This document shows, one piece after another, positions 40,637-49,278 of a DNA stretch of 64,000 nucleotides; position 1 is the stretch's first letter; each line of letters opens with the position of its first letter. The notes below the pieces were generated by a model. That model saw only the letters and a program-made list of their open reading frames with translations, did no database searches and was not told the DNA's origin. Where the stretch lies: contig NZ_FRBW01000003.1 in NCBI RefSeq assembly GCF_900142725.1, positions 1 through 64,000 of the forward strand, read 5' to 3'. Source of the DNA: Roseibium suaedae (GTDB lineage: Bacteria; Pseudomonadota; Alphaproteobacteria; Rhizobiales; Stappiaceae). Made by a program: the position numbers and the translations under genes.

Positions 40637-41140
40637 ATGAAACAAATGGTCATCATCATGGGCGTTGCCGGTTGCGGCAAAACGACGGTAGGCGAGCGGC
40701 TCGGCGAAGCATTGGGCTGGTCCTTCCTGGATGGTGACAGCCTTCATCCTGCCGCCAATATCGAGAAAATGTCTGCAGGCACGCCCCTCACCGATGAGGA
40801 CCGCTGGCCCTGGCTGGACATTGTCGGGCAGGAGTTGGCGCGAAGTGCCGGATCCATGATCATCGGGTGTTCAGCGCTCAAGCGCAGCTACCGGGATTGT
40901 ATCCGCAAGGCTGCCGGTGGACCGGTCACTTTCGTGCATCTGGCCGGAAGCCGCGAGCTGATCGGCGCGCGCATGCAGTCCCGTCCTGGACACTTCATGC
41001 CGGTCTCCTTGCTTGAGAGCCAGTTTGCCGCGCTTGAAGCGCCTGCTGCGGACGAGGACGTGGTGACCGTCGATATCGCCGAAGATCTGGATACATCCAT
41101 CAGCCGGCTGAAGCAGCATTTCACGTCTTTAAAGGCTTGA
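40637..41140 (+). CDS. gntK: Gluconokinase
   Basis: The 167-residue kinase phosphorylates gluconate to 6-phosphogluconate for the Entner-Doudoroff or pentose phosphate pathway. The P-loop GVAGCGKTT is at residues 9-17; FLDGDSLHPAANIEKMSAGTPLTDEDRWPWL is the GntK signature region (shown in fragments here). Length matches GntK. No gluconate transporter is adjacent. It is followed by a VOC gene after 22 bases. Confidence 0.93.
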   Translation: MKQMVIIMGVAGCGKTTVGERLGEALGWSFLDGDSLHPAANIEKMSAGTPLTDEDRWPWLDIVGQELARSAGSMIIGCSALKRSYRDCIRKAAGGPVTFVHLAGSRELIGARMQSRPGHFMPVSLLESQFAALEAPAADEDVVTVDIAEDLDTSISRLKQHFTSLKA

Positions 41141-41162
41141 ACAATCCCTTGAGGATCCAGTC

Positions 41163-41585
41163 ATGAACCAGTCCCTGTGCCTCATGTCCCTCGTCGTTCG
41201 AGACTATGACGAGGCGATCGCGTTCTATACGGAGAAACTCGGTTTCGAACTGATCGAGGACACCTATCAGCCCGAGCAGGACAAGCGTTGGGTCACTGTG
41301 CGGCCGAAGGGACAAAGCGGGGCTTCGCTGCTTCTGGCAAAAGCCTCGAAGCCGGAACAGGAGCCCTTTGTCGGCAATCAGGCTGGCGGGCGCGTGTTCC
41401 TGTTTCTGCAGACCGATGATTTCTGGCGGGATTACAAGCTCTATCAGGACCGGGGCATCGAGTTCGTGCGGCCTCCCAACGAAGCAGACTACGGCACCGT
41501 CGCGGTGTTCAAGGACCTCTATGGCAATCTCTGGGATCTGGTGCAGTTCACCGGTCCGAGCCGTCTGGCGGGCGGTGCCGGATAA
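41163..41585 (+). CDS. VOC-family (glyoxalase-fold) protein
   Basis: The 140-residue protein has one VOC module: SLVVRDYDEAIAFYTEKLGF, GASLLLAKAS and FKDLYGNLWDLVQF. Function is not determined. It follows gluconokinase with a 22-base gap in the same direction. It shares only the general fold with the VOC protein near position 5000. Confidence 0.85.
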   Translation: MNQSLCLMSLVVRDYDEAIAFYTEKLGFELIEDTYQPEQDKRWVTVRPKGQSGASLLLAKASKPEQEPFVGNQAGGRVFLFLQTDDFWRDYKLYQDRGIEFVRPPNEADYGTVAVFKDLYGNLWDLVQFTGPSRLAGGAG

Positions 41586-41613
41586 GCGCGCCTGAAATCC
41601 CGGATCTGACGGT

Positions 41614-42246
41614 TCAGTCAAAAGCTCCGGAGCGGCCGCGCATCTTCTTGATTTCGCCGCGCTGCTTTTTTGTTTCCAGCCGGCGCTTCTTTGATCCAAG
41701 CGTCGGCTTGGTTGCCTTGCGTGGCTTGGGCCGTTCGCAGGCCTTTTCCAAAAGGGCCACCAGCCGTTCAAGCGCGTCTTCGCGGTTGCGCTCACGGGTG
41801 CGGAACCTATCGGCCTGGATCAGGATTTCACCGGAAAGGATCAGCCTGCTTCCGGCGAGCCGTCCTGCCCGCGCCTTCACGTCTTCCGGTAGCGTGTCGT
41901 TGCCGGCAAGATCGAAGCGAAGCTGGACGGCGGTGGAGACCTTGTTGACATTCTGGCCGCCCGGGCCCGAGGCGCGGACAAAATCCTCCGACAGGTCTTT
42001 TTCCGAAATGGCAAACCGGTCCGTCACTGCGATCCGTCGACGCCCAAGGCCACGGCTGGGAGGCCGGTTTGGCGCCTGATTTGTCGCAGGGGCCGTCGCC
42101 CTGCCCTGCGCCCGGTCAGCTGGTTGGCCCGAAACTTTGCCCGAACTTTTGCCTGAACCGTGGTCCTGAAATTGACCACTCTCTGTGCCGGGCACCGTTC
42201 CCGGCCCCCGGCCAGGATTGCCATTTTGCCCGTCATTGCCAGCCAT
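41614..42246 (-). CDS. arfB: ArfB-type peptidyl-tRNA hydrolase, ribosome rescue
   Basis: The catalytic GGQ motif is in ASGPGGQNVNKVST (GGQ at 96-98 from ATG 42246), followed by a class I release-factor-like domain and the basic tail KKRRLETKKQRGEIKKMRGRS needed for ribosome entry. ArfB rescues stalled ribosomes without a stop codon. The usual length is about 140 residues. From ATG 42246 the protein gains a Gly/Gln/Pro-rich N-terminus of some 75 residues. GTG 42027 would give 137 residues, the family norm. I list the longer version because the ATG has a fair purine-rich leader. Confidence 0.85.
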   Translation of the reverse strand: MAGNDGQNGNPGRGPGTVPGTESGQFQDHGSGKSSGKVSGQPADRAQGRATAPATNQAPNRPPSRGLGRRRIAVTDRFAISEKDLSEDFVRASGPGGQNVNKVSTAVQLRFDLAGNDTLPEDVKARAGRLAGSRLILSGEILIQADRFRTRERNREDALERLVALLEKACERPKPRKATKPTLGSKKRRLETKKQRGEIKKMRGRSGAFD

Positions 42247-42351
42247 TTCGTTCCCATTCCGCGCGTGTGAGTCGCTCCAAGGCTGCCTCAACTCGCAGGC
42301 ACGGTCAAAAGTACTGGAGAAAAAACGGTGCCCTGGACTTTCGTTTGTCCT

Positions 42352-43014
42352 TCAACGGTCCTTCGGAACCAGCCCGAGCCCGCTGAGCACCATGGCAATC
42401 ACGGCTTCTTCAGCCCCCTTGCGGAAGTCCGGATCCTGCAGGGTGCGGCCGGTCAGAACCTCGATCTGGGTCTGGAAATCCGCATAATGCTGGGTCATGG
42501 CCCAGATCAGGAAGATCAGATGCACCGGGTCTGTCTGGCGGATCTTGCCCGCGGCCATCCAGTGCCGGATGACCTCGGACTTCTCCGCGACCAAGCCTTT
42601 CAGATCTTCCTCCAGAACCCGCCGGATACGCGGCGCGCCCTGCATCACCTCATTGGCGAAAAGCCTCGATGCTTCAGGCCGTTCGGCGGACATCTGCAGC
42701 TTCTGCCGGATATAGGCGGAGAGTTCCGCCGCCGGATCCCCTTCCGGATCGAGACTGCGCAAGGGCGCCAGCCAGACGTCGAGAATATGTTCCAGAACCG
42801 CTTCGTAGATGTCCGGCTTCGACGCGAAATAATAGAGCAGATTGGACTTGGACATGCCCGCCTCGCCCGAGATTTTCTCGATCGTCGTGCCGGAATAGCC
42901 GTACCTGGAAAACTGGCCGAGGGCCGCATCCAGGATCTTGGCCCGGTTCATCTCCTGAATCCGGCTCAGTCCCTCCGGGCGCGGCTTCCTGGTCTGGCGT
43001 TTTGCCCCGCTCAT
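42352..43014 (-). CDS. rutR: RutR-type TetR regulator of pyrimidine catabolism
   Basis: The 220-residue TetR protein strongly resembles E. coli RutR: ILDAALGQFSRYGYSGTTIEKIS, SKSNLLYYFASKPDIYEAVLEHILDVWLAPL and LIFLIWAMTQHYADF. RutR senses uracil and releases operators of the type TTGACC-N4-GGTCAA. Its start overlaps the stop of an upstream TetR paralogue by ATGA, so both are co-translated. The transaminase and dihydropyrimidinase genes lie just across the divergent region. Confidence 0.88.
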   Translation of the reverse strand: MSGAKRQTRKPRPEGLSRIQEMNRAKILDAALGQFSRYGYSGTTIEKISGEAGMSKSNLLYYFASKPDIYEAVLEHILDVWLAPLRSLDPEGDPAAELSAYIRQKLQMSAERPEASRLFANEVMQGAPRIRRVLEEDLKGLVAEKSEVIRHWMAAGKIRQTDPVHLIFLIWAMTQHYADFQTQIEVLTGRTLQDPDFRKGAEEAVIAMVLSGLGLVPKDR

Positions 43015-43688
43015 GCCCCGCTCCCGTTCTTCTGCTTTCCAAGACCTGCCGGCCGGATGCCGACGCCTGCCAGAATGATTGCCACGACAGTTGCCTTGGC
43101 CGTCTCGAACTGGGCATCGCTCAGCGGCGCGCCATGGTTCAGCGTGTGGATCTGGTGGTTGAAATCCGCATAGTGCTGGGTGGTGGCCCAGATCATGTAA
43201 AGCAGACTGCGCGGATCGATCGGGGCCATCCGGCCTTCCGCGATCCAGCGCTTGATCACGGCAATTCGCGTGTCGGTCCAGTCTCCCAGGGTCGTCTCCA
43301 GATAGTCCTGGATGACGGGAGCCTTGTGCAGGATCTCGTTTGCCCAGACTTTGGACCCCATCGGGTGCTGACGGGAGATGTCCATCTTGGCGCTGATGTA
43401 GCGGGTCAGCGCCTCCTCCGGATCGTCGCAATCATCGAAGGTGTTGGCCGCATCCAGCCAGATCTGGAAGATGTTTTCCACCACCTGCCGGTAGAGCGAT
43501 TCCTTGGTCGAAAAATAGTAATGCAGGTTGGCCTTGGGGATGCCTGCCCTGTCGGCGATCTTGCCGGTGGTCGCGCCCTTGAAGCCGTATTCGGCAAACA
43601 CGTCTTCTGCCGCCTTCAGGATCAGGCGCTCCGTCTCGGCCCGCGCGAGAGAGCGCGGCGTCGGCAGGGCTGCGTCCTGGGCGGACAT
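43011..43688 (-). CDS. TetR-family paralogue of RutR
   Basis: The 225-residue protein shares the RutR layout (LILKAAEDVFAEYGFKGATTGKIADRAGIPKANLHYYF in part, and MIWATTQHYADFNHQI) but differs clearly from its neighbour in sequence. It is the first gene of a two-gene regulator operon. ATG 43688 is used here; a TTG at 43724 is in frame and preceded by GGGA. Two tandem RutR-type operators lie just upstream of its start, so the pair is probably autoregulated. A ligand related to pyrimidine breakdown is inferred. Confidence 0.83.
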   Translation of the reverse strand: MSAQDAALPTPRSLARAETERLILKAAEDVFAEYGFKGATTGKIADRAGIPKANLHYYFSTKESLYRQVVENIFQIWLDAANTFDDCDDPEEALTRYISAKMDISRQHPMGSKVWANEILHKAPVIQDYLETTLGDWTDTRIAVIKRWIAEGRMAPIDPRSLLYMIWATTQHYADFNHQIHTLNHGAPLSDAQFETAKATVVAIILAGVGIRPAGLGKQKNGSGA

Positions 43689-43770
43689 TGGGCTTGAAGC
43701 CGTGGATTGGGGCTTTTCGGGCAAGTTCGGTCCCTGATCAAGTTTTCAGCATGCCGATTGAATTATCATC

Positions 43771-43786
43771 TTGACCGTTTGGTCAA
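43771..43786. promoter_or_regulatory. RutR-type operator, copy 1
   Basis: TTGACCGTTTGGTCAA has perfect 6-base arms (TTGACC/GGTCAA) around GTTT. It matches the known RutR operator form TTGACC-N4-GGTCAA. It lies about 80 bases upstream of the regulator start. The stretch 43689-44160 holds no supported gene beyond the operators. Confidence 0.8.
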
Positions 43787-43803
43787 GTCTTCATAACGTC
43801 TTC

Positions 43804-43819
43804 TTGACCGTTTGGTCAG
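43804..43819. promoter_or_regulatory. RutR-type operator, copy 2
   Basis: TTGACCGTTTGGTCAG repeats the first copy with a single changed base in the outer arm. The two centres are 33 bases apart, close to three helical turns, so two repressor dimers could bind the same DNA face. Confidence 0.75.
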
Positions 43820-44160
43820 GTTTCGTCTGTCTCTCCGCAGCATTGCCGCGGATCTGTGGCGGCACCTGTCCGCTGACGGAAGAAGATACAAACAAAATGA
43901 CGGGATGCTGGAAAACAGCACCTGGGTGCCGGAACAATGGCACCGCTCCAGAGAATGTACCGGCGCTTCAAAAGGGGACTGGCAAGTCCCTTGGAAGATG
44001 TCACAGTGGGAACAGCCCGGGTGGCCAGCCTGTCGCGGGAGTCTGATCGGTAACCGGATCTGCCGGACCTGACAGCCTCGGACAGAGACAGGAAGCTTCT
44101 CCGCGCCCTTTAGAACCAGCAGATCCGGCCCGCAGACCCCGCGTGCCGCAAGGAGGACGT

Positions 44161-45489
44161 ATGTCGAATCCGACATCAGCCGCGACAAACAATCTGGAAG
44201 CATTCTGGATGCCGTTTACGGCAAACCGGCAGTTCAAGCAGGCGCCGCGCATGTTCGTTGGCGCCAAGGACATGCATTACACCACGTCCGATGGCCGCCA
44301 GGTGCTGGATGGCACGGCAGGCCTGTGGTGCTGCAACGCCGGCCACAGCCGTCCGAAGGTGGTGGAAGCGGTGCAGAAACAGATTGCCGAGCTGGACTAC
44401 GCACCGGCCTTCCAGATGGGGCACCCCAAGGCCTTCGAACTGGCTGCCCGCCTGGCAGCGATGATGCCGAGCCCGCTGAATCATGTGTTCTTCACCAATT
44501 CCGGCTCCGAGAGCGTCGACACGGCGCTGAAGATCGCCCTCGCCTACCAGCGGTCCATCGGTCAGGGCACCCGGACCCGTCTGATCGGCCGTGAGCGCGG
44601 CTATCACGGTGTCGGCTTCGGCGGCATTTCCGTTGGCGGTATCGTTTCCAACCGCAAGACTTTCGGCACCATGCTCACTGGCGTGGACCACATGCGCCAC
44701 ACCCATGATCCGGCACGCAACGCCTTTTCGCGCGGCATTCCGGAACATGGCGCGGAATATGTCGAGGACCTGATCCGCATCATCCAGCTGCACGACGCTT
44801 CCACCATCGCAGCCGTTATTGTTGAGCCGGTGGCCGGCTCCACCGGTGTTCTGCTGCCGCCGAAGGGCTATCTGGAACGTCTGCGCAAGATCTGTGACGA
44901 CAATGGCATCCTGCTGATTTTCGACGAAGTCATCACCGGCTTCGGCCGTCTTGGTGCGCCGTTTGCCACCGATTTCTTCGGCGTTACGCCGGATCTGGTC
45001 ACCACCGCCAAGGGCATCACATCGGGTGTGATCCCGATGGGTGCGGTCTTCTGCTCCTCCTCGATCTATGATGCCTTCATGAATGGTCCGGAGCACATGA
45101 TCGAGCTGTTCCACGGCTATACCTATTCGGCCCATCCGGTTGCCTGCGCCGCAGCCCTCGGCACCCTGGACACCTACGAGGAAGAGGGTCTGCTGACCCG
45201 TGCGTCCGAGCTGTCCCAGTACTGGGAAGACGGTCTGCACGGCCTCAAGGATTGCCCGCATGTCATCGACATCCGCAACCTCGGCCTGATCGGCGCGATC
45301 GAACTCGAGCCGATTGCGGGCGAACCGACCAAGCGTGCCTTCTCTGCCTTCCTCAAGGCCTATGATGACGGCATCCTTATCCGCACCACCGGCGACATCA
45401 TCGCCCTGTCCCCGCCGCTGATCATCTCGAAGGCTCAGATCGACGAGCTGTTCGACAAGCTGCGCAAGGTGCTTCACGCCATCGCTTAA
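44161..45489 (+). CDS. Omega-amino acid/beta-alanine--pyruvate transaminase (class III)
   Basis: The 442-residue PLP-dependent aminotransferase has the signatures IFDEVITGFGRLGAPFA and TTAKGITSGVIPMGAVF, whose Lys binds PLP. N-terminal FWMPFTANRQFKQAPR is typical of beta-alanine--pyruvate transaminases. It would convert beta-alanine, the final product of uracil breakdown, to malonate semialdehyde. An excellent RBS (AAGGAGG) precedes ATG 44161. Expression is likely controlled by the RutR pair. Confidence 0.9.
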   Translation: MSNPTSAATNNLEAFWMPFTANRQFKQAPRMFVGAKDMHYTTSDGRQVLDGTAGLWCCNAGHSRPKVVEAVQKQIAELDYAPAFQMGHPKAFELAARLAAMMPSPLNHVFFTNSGSESVDTALKIALAYQRSIGQGTRTRLIGRERGYHGVGFGGISVGGIVSNRKTFGTMLTGVDHMRHTHDPARNAFSRGIPEHGAEYVEDLIRIIQLHDASTIAAVIVEPVAGSTGVLLPPKGYLERLRKICDDNGILLIFDEVITGFGRLGAPFATDFFGVTPDLVTTAKGITSGVIPMGAVFCSSSIYDAFMNGPEHMIELFHGYTYSAHPVACAAALGTLDTYEEEGLLTRASELSQYWEDGLHGLKDCPHVIDIRNLGLIGAIELEPIAGEPTKRAFSAFLKAYDDGILIRTTGDIIALSPPLIISKAQIDELFDKLRKVLHAIA

Positions 45490-45498
45490 GGAAACAGA

Positions 45499-45528
45499 CG
45501 AGAGGCGGCGCTCTTTTGCTGCCTCTCG
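45499..45528 (+). other. Stable intercistronic hairpin after the transaminase gene
   Basis: CGAGAGGCGGC pairs with GCTGCCTCTCG around CTCTTTT (one imperfect pair), ten bases after the stop codon. No T-run follows, so it is more likely to protect the upstream mRNA or to slow readthrough than to terminate fully. Confidence 0.45.
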
Positions 45529-45589
45529 CTCGCCTTGAATGACGAAGCCTCAGCCTGACAGGAAACCATTTCCGGGAAGGATCCAGCAC

Positions 45590-45877
45590 GTGACCAGACC
45601 TCAAGCCACTGCAGAACTGCTGATCGATGATGCGCGCGTGCGGGTCACGCGGTTTGACTTCGCACCCGGCGCCGAGACCGGCTGGCACAGGCACGGCATG
45701 GACTATGTGATCACGACGCTGACCGAGTGCCGCATGGTGCTTGAGGAGCCGGATGGCACCTCCCGTGAAGCCCTCATTCCCGCCGGCACGGTTTACCGCC
45801 GTCATGAAGGCGTCGAACACAATGTAATCAACGGCGGGGACGTGCCCATGTCCTTCGTCGAGACCGAATTGAAATAG
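45590..45877 (+). CDS. Small cupin-domain protein
   Basis: The 95-residue product is a single cupin barrel with GAETGWHRHGMDYVI (two His of the first metal motif) and PAGTVYRRHEGVEHNVING (second motif). It could be a metal-dependent enzyme or a binding protein of the pyrimidine pathway; the function is not assigned. GTG 45590 has a GGAAGG ahead of it; ATG 45539, without RBS, would add 17 residues. It sits between transaminase and hydrolase in the pathway operon. Confidence 0.75.
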   Translation: MTRPQATAELLIDDARVRVTRFDFAPGAETGWHRHGMDYVITTLTECRMVLEEPDGTSREALIPAGTVYRRHEGVEHNVINGGDVPMSFVETELK

Positions 45878-45890
45878 GAGACTTTCCAAG

Positions 45891-47141
45891 ATGGCAGCCC
45901 CAGGCGAAAACCTTCGGATCAACGGCGACCGGCTGTGGGACAGCCTGATGGAAATGGCGCAGGTCGGACCAGGCATCGCGGGCGGCTGCAACCGGCAGAC
46001 CCTGACCGATGAGGATGCCGAAGGCCGCAAGCTGTTCCAGAAGTGGTGCGAAGACGCAGGCATGACCATGGGCGTCGACAAGATGGGCACCATGTTCATG
46101 ACCCGGCCCGGAACCGATCCGGATGCCCTGCCCGTCTATGTCGGCTCACACCTCGACACCCAGCCGACCGGCGGCAAATACGATGGCGTCCTCGGCGTTC
46201 TCGGCGCGCTGGAAGTCGTGCGCTCAATGAACGATCTCGGCATCAAGACCCGGCACCCGATCGTCGTCACCAACTGGGCCAACGAGGAAGGCGCGCGCTT
46301 TGCGCCTGCCATGCTCGCCTCCGGCGTCTTTGCCGGCGTTCACAGCCTCGAATACGGCTATGGCCGCAAGGATCTTGAGGGCAAGACCTATGGCGAGGAG
46401 TTGGAGCGGATCGGCTGGCTGGGCGACGAAGAAGTCGGTGCCCGCAAGATGCACGCCTATTACGAGCTTCACATCGAACAGGGCCCGATCCTGGAAGCCG
46501 AGGGCAAGGACATTGGTGTCGTCACCCATTGCCAGGGCCTGTGGTGGCTGGAATTCACCCTGACCGGCAAGGAAGCCCATACCGGCTCCACGCCCATGGC
46601 CCTGCGCGTCAACGCAGGTCTTGCCATGAGCCGTATCCTGGAAATGGTACAGGACGTCGCCATGAGCGAACAGCCGGGCGCGGTCGGCGGCGTTGGCCAG
46701 GTCAATTTCTCACCGAACTCCCGCAATGTCCTGCCGGGCAAGGTCGTCTTCACTGTCGATATCCGCACGCCCTCCCAGGAAAAGCTGGACCGCATGCGGG
46801 CGAAGATCGAGGCGGAGGCAGCCAGGATCTGCGAAGATCTCGGCGTTGGCTGTTCTGTCGAGGCGGTCGGCCATTTCGATCCGGTCACCTTTGACGAGGA
46901 ACTCGTCGGCAATGTGCGCAAGGCTGCCGAGCGTCTTGGCTATTCACACATGAACATCATCTCTGGCGCCGGACACGATGCCTGCTGGGCCGCCAAGGTG
47001 GCGCCTGCCACCATGGTCATGTGCCCCTGCGTCGACGGCCTCTCCCACAATGAAGCCGAGGAAATCTCCAAGGAATGGGCCAAGGCCGGAACGGACGTGC
47101 TGTTCCATGCTGTGCTGGAAACGGCGGGGATCGTGGAGTGA
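45891..47141 (+). CDS. Zn-dependent N-carbamoyl amidohydrolase (beta-ureidopropionase type)
   Basis: The 416-residue M20/peptidase-fold hydrolase shows the metal and substrate motifs GSHLDTQPTGGKYDGVLGVL (split), NEEGARFAP, HIEQGPILE and SGAGHDACWAAK. It belongs to the hydantoinase/carbamoylase (AmaB/PydC) family. Beside dihydropyrimidinase and a transaminase, it most likely hydrolyses N-carbamoyl-beta-alanine in uracil breakdown. Allantoate amidohydrolase is a close relative but is less likely from context. It lies 13 bases after the cupin stop. Confidence 0.88.
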   Translation: MAAPGENLRINGDRLWDSLMEMAQVGPGIAGGCNRQTLTDEDAEGRKLFQKWCEDAGMTMGVDKMGTMFMTRPGTDPDALPVYVGSHLDTQPTGGKYDGVLGVLGALEVVRSMNDLGIKTRHPIVVTNWANEEGARFAPAMLASGVFAGVHSLEYGYGRKDLEGKTYGEELERIGWLGDEEVGARKMHAYYELHIEQGPILEAEGKDIGVVTHCQGLWWLEFTLTGKEAHTGSTPMALRVNAGLAMSRILEMVQDVAMSEQPGAVGGVGQVNFSPNSRNVLPGKVVFTVDIRTPSQEKLDRMRAKIEAEAARICEDLGVGCSVEAVGHFDPVTFDEELVGNVRKAAERLGYSHMNIISGAGHDACWAAKVAPATMVMCPCVDGLSHNEAEEISKEWAKAGTDVLFHAVLETAGIVE

Positions 47142-47274
47142 GAAATAGACTTGCACGCCCCGGCGTCAGGTCGGGGCAGTACGGGATCAGGTCGCCAGCA
47201 TTGAAATCTAGCTTGGAGAACACTCCAAGAAGAGTGCAGATTTGTATGACCCTGAAAAACTACGGAGAACAGAT

Positions 47275-47730
47275 GTGGTCTTAACTAGAAAATCAATTGG
47301 CTACATTTCCGTTCTTTCTGCTCTGGCAGCAACTTTCGATGTGTCCCAATCGTTTGGAAGCGAAAGAACTTTCGCAAGCCTCAAAATTGGCGAGACTGCA
47401 TACGCTTGGATTGAAGACTTGTGCTCGGTCCCTACCGGCGGGGAAAAGGAATTCACGTCAGTATTGAAGTCGAACAACAAGGTGCGCTCGGAGCCTCCAC
47501 AAGGAGTTCCGTTCATGGTCGTCTACGGAGCAAAAGATGGAGCATTCCTGATGATACATGCTCCTGTCGGGTCGACCAATCCAAATGACGTTATCCTAGC
47601 CCACTCAAGAATTCATGCAGGAAAAGATCGGGGCTGTGTTCCGGACGATGGGCCGATTCCTGTGCTGTTTGGTTTGGATGGTTTTTCGAAGTTTGATGAA
47701 GATTTATCTGTTCTGGACGTCCCCAAGTAG
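47275..47730 (+). CDS. Unknown secreted-looking protein inserted in the pyrimidine operon
   Basis: The 151-residue product has a possible N-terminal signal segment (SIGYISVLSALAATFDVS) and two Cys residues; no domain was recognised. GTG 47275 is preceded by GGAG; TTG 47242 is an earlier alternative. Its codons are AT-richer than those of the flanking enzymes, and it fills the gap between hydrolase and dihydropyrimidinase genes. This suggests recent acquisition, though it may be transcribed with the operon. Confidence 0.5.
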   Translation: MVLTRKSIGYISVLSALAATFDVSQSFGSERTFASLKIGETAYAWIEDLCSVPTGGEKEFTSVLKSNNKVRSEPPQGVPFMVVYGAKDGAFLMIHAPVGSTNPNDVILAHSRIHAGKDRGCVPDDGPIPVLFGLDGFSKFDEDLSVLDVPK

Positions 47731-47781
47731 TCGCTTTTCCAAAGCGGGAAAACTGGGAACTGAACTATTCAGGAGCAAGAA

Positions 47782-49239
47782 ATGGCAACAAAGGTGATCA
47801 AGGGCGGGACGGTGGTAACAGCCGATCTGACCTATGCAGCGGATGTGAAGATCGAGAACGGCACCATCATCGAGATCGGGCCGAATCTGTCCGGTGACGA
47901 GACCCTGGATGCCACCGGTTGCTACATCCTGCCGGGCGGCATCGATCCCCACACCCATCTGGAGATGCCCTTCATGGGCACCTATTCCGCCGACAATTTC
48001 GACAGCGGCACCCGTGCTGCGCTGGCAGGCGGCACCACGATGGTGGTCGACTTCGCCCTGCCCTCGCCGAACCAGTCCCTGCTGGAAGCCCTGCAAATGT
48101 GGGACAACAAGTCCTCCATGGCTCATTGCGACTATTCCTTCCACATGGCGATCACCTGGTGGGGTGAACAGGTCTTCAACGAAATGGAGACCGTCGTCCG
48201 CGAGAAGGGCATCAACACCTTCAAGCATTTCATGGCCTACAAGGGGGCCCTGATGGTGCAGGACGACGAGATGTTTGCCTCGTTCCAGCGCTGTGCGGAA
48301 CTTGGTGCCATGCCGATGGTTCATGCGGAAAATGGCGATGTGGTTGCAGACCTTTCCGCCAAGCTGCTGGCAGAGGGCAATAACGGTCCGGAAGCCCACG
48401 CCTATTCCCGCCCCACCCAGGTGGAAGGCGAAGCCACCAACCGCGCCATCATGATCGCCGACATGGCGGGCGTGCCGCTTTATGTGGTTCACACCTCCTG
48501 CGAGGAAGCCCATGAGGCGATCCGCCGGGCCCGCCAGGCCGGCAAGCGCGTCTATGGCGAGCCGCTGATCCAGCACCTGACGCTGGACGACAGCGAATAC
48601 ATGAACAAGGACTGGGATCATGCTGCCCGCCGGGTGATGTCGCCGCCCTTCCGCAACAAGCAGCATCAGGACAGCCTGTGGGCGGGTCTTGCCAGCGGTT
48701 CCCTGCAGGTGGTCGCCACCGACCATTGCGCCTTCACCACGGACCAGAAGCGCTATGGAGCCGGTGATTTCACGAAGATCCCGAACGGCACCGGCGGCCT
48801 CGAAGACCGCATGCCGATGCTATGGACCTATGGGGTGAACACGGGCCGCCTGACCATGAACGAATTCGTGGCGGTGACTTCCACCAACATTGCCAAGATC
48901 ATGAATGTCTATCCGAAGAAGGGTGCGGTGCTGGTCGGCGCGGATGCGGATCTTGTGGTCTGGGATCCGGAAAAGACCAAGACGATCTCGGCCTCCAGCC
49001 AGCAGTCGGCCATCGACTACAACGTCTTCGAGGGCAAGACCGTCAAGGGCCTGCCGCGCTTCACGCTGACCAGGGGCCGCGTGGCGCTGGTCGACGGCGA
49101 GATCAAGCCCGCCCAGGGCCATGGCAAGTTCGTCAAGCGTGAGCCCTATCCGGCCGTCTCCAAGGCGTTGTCCACCTGGAAGGAACTGACGGCTCCCCGC
49201 AAGGTGGAGCGCAGCGGCATTCCCGCCAGCGGCGTGTGA
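47782..49239 (+). CDS. Dihydropyrimidinase/D-hydantoinase
   Basis: The 485-residue amidohydrolase has the bimetal-site motifs DPHTHLEMPF (HxH), FKHFMAYKGAL (carboxylated Lys), MVHAENGD, VVHTSCEEAH and VATDHCAF. It opens dihydrouracil or dihydrothymine to N-carbamoyl-beta-amino acids. With the upstream hydrolase and transaminase it forms the last three steps of the reductive pyrimidine pathway. The first enzyme, dihydropyrimidine dehydrogenase, is not in the window. Confidence 0.93.
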   Translation: MATKVIKGGTVVTADLTYAADVKIENGTIIEIGPNLSGDETLDATGCYILPGGIDPHTHLEMPFMGTYSADNFDSGTRAALAGGTTMVVDFALPSPNQSLLEALQMWDNKSSMAHCDYSFHMAITWWGEQVFNEMETVVREKGINTFKHFMAYKGALMVQDDEMFASFQRCAELGAMPMVHAENGDVVADLSAKLLAEGNNGPEAHAYSRPTQVEGEATNRAIMIADMAGVPLYVVHTSCEEAHEAIRRARQAGKRVYGEPLIQHLTLDDSEYMNKDWDHAARRVMSPPFRNKQHQDSLWAGLASGSLQVVATDHCAFTTDQKRYGAGDFTKIPNGTGGLEDRMPMLWTYGVNTGRLTMNEFVAVTSTNIAKIMNVYPKKGAVLVGADADLVVWDPEKTKTISASSQQSAIDYNVFEGKTVKGLPRFTLTRGRVALVDGEIKPAQGHGKFVKREPYPAVSKALSTWKELTAPRKVERSGIPASGV

Positions 49240-49278
49240 GGAGAGCAACCAGGTGCTGCAAGCTGCTAGATTAACGAG

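Noticed and set aside
40514-40747. Minus-strand 77-codon frame over the gluconokinase start
   Set aside because: Overlaps the P-loop coding part of gluconokinase and has no supporting features.
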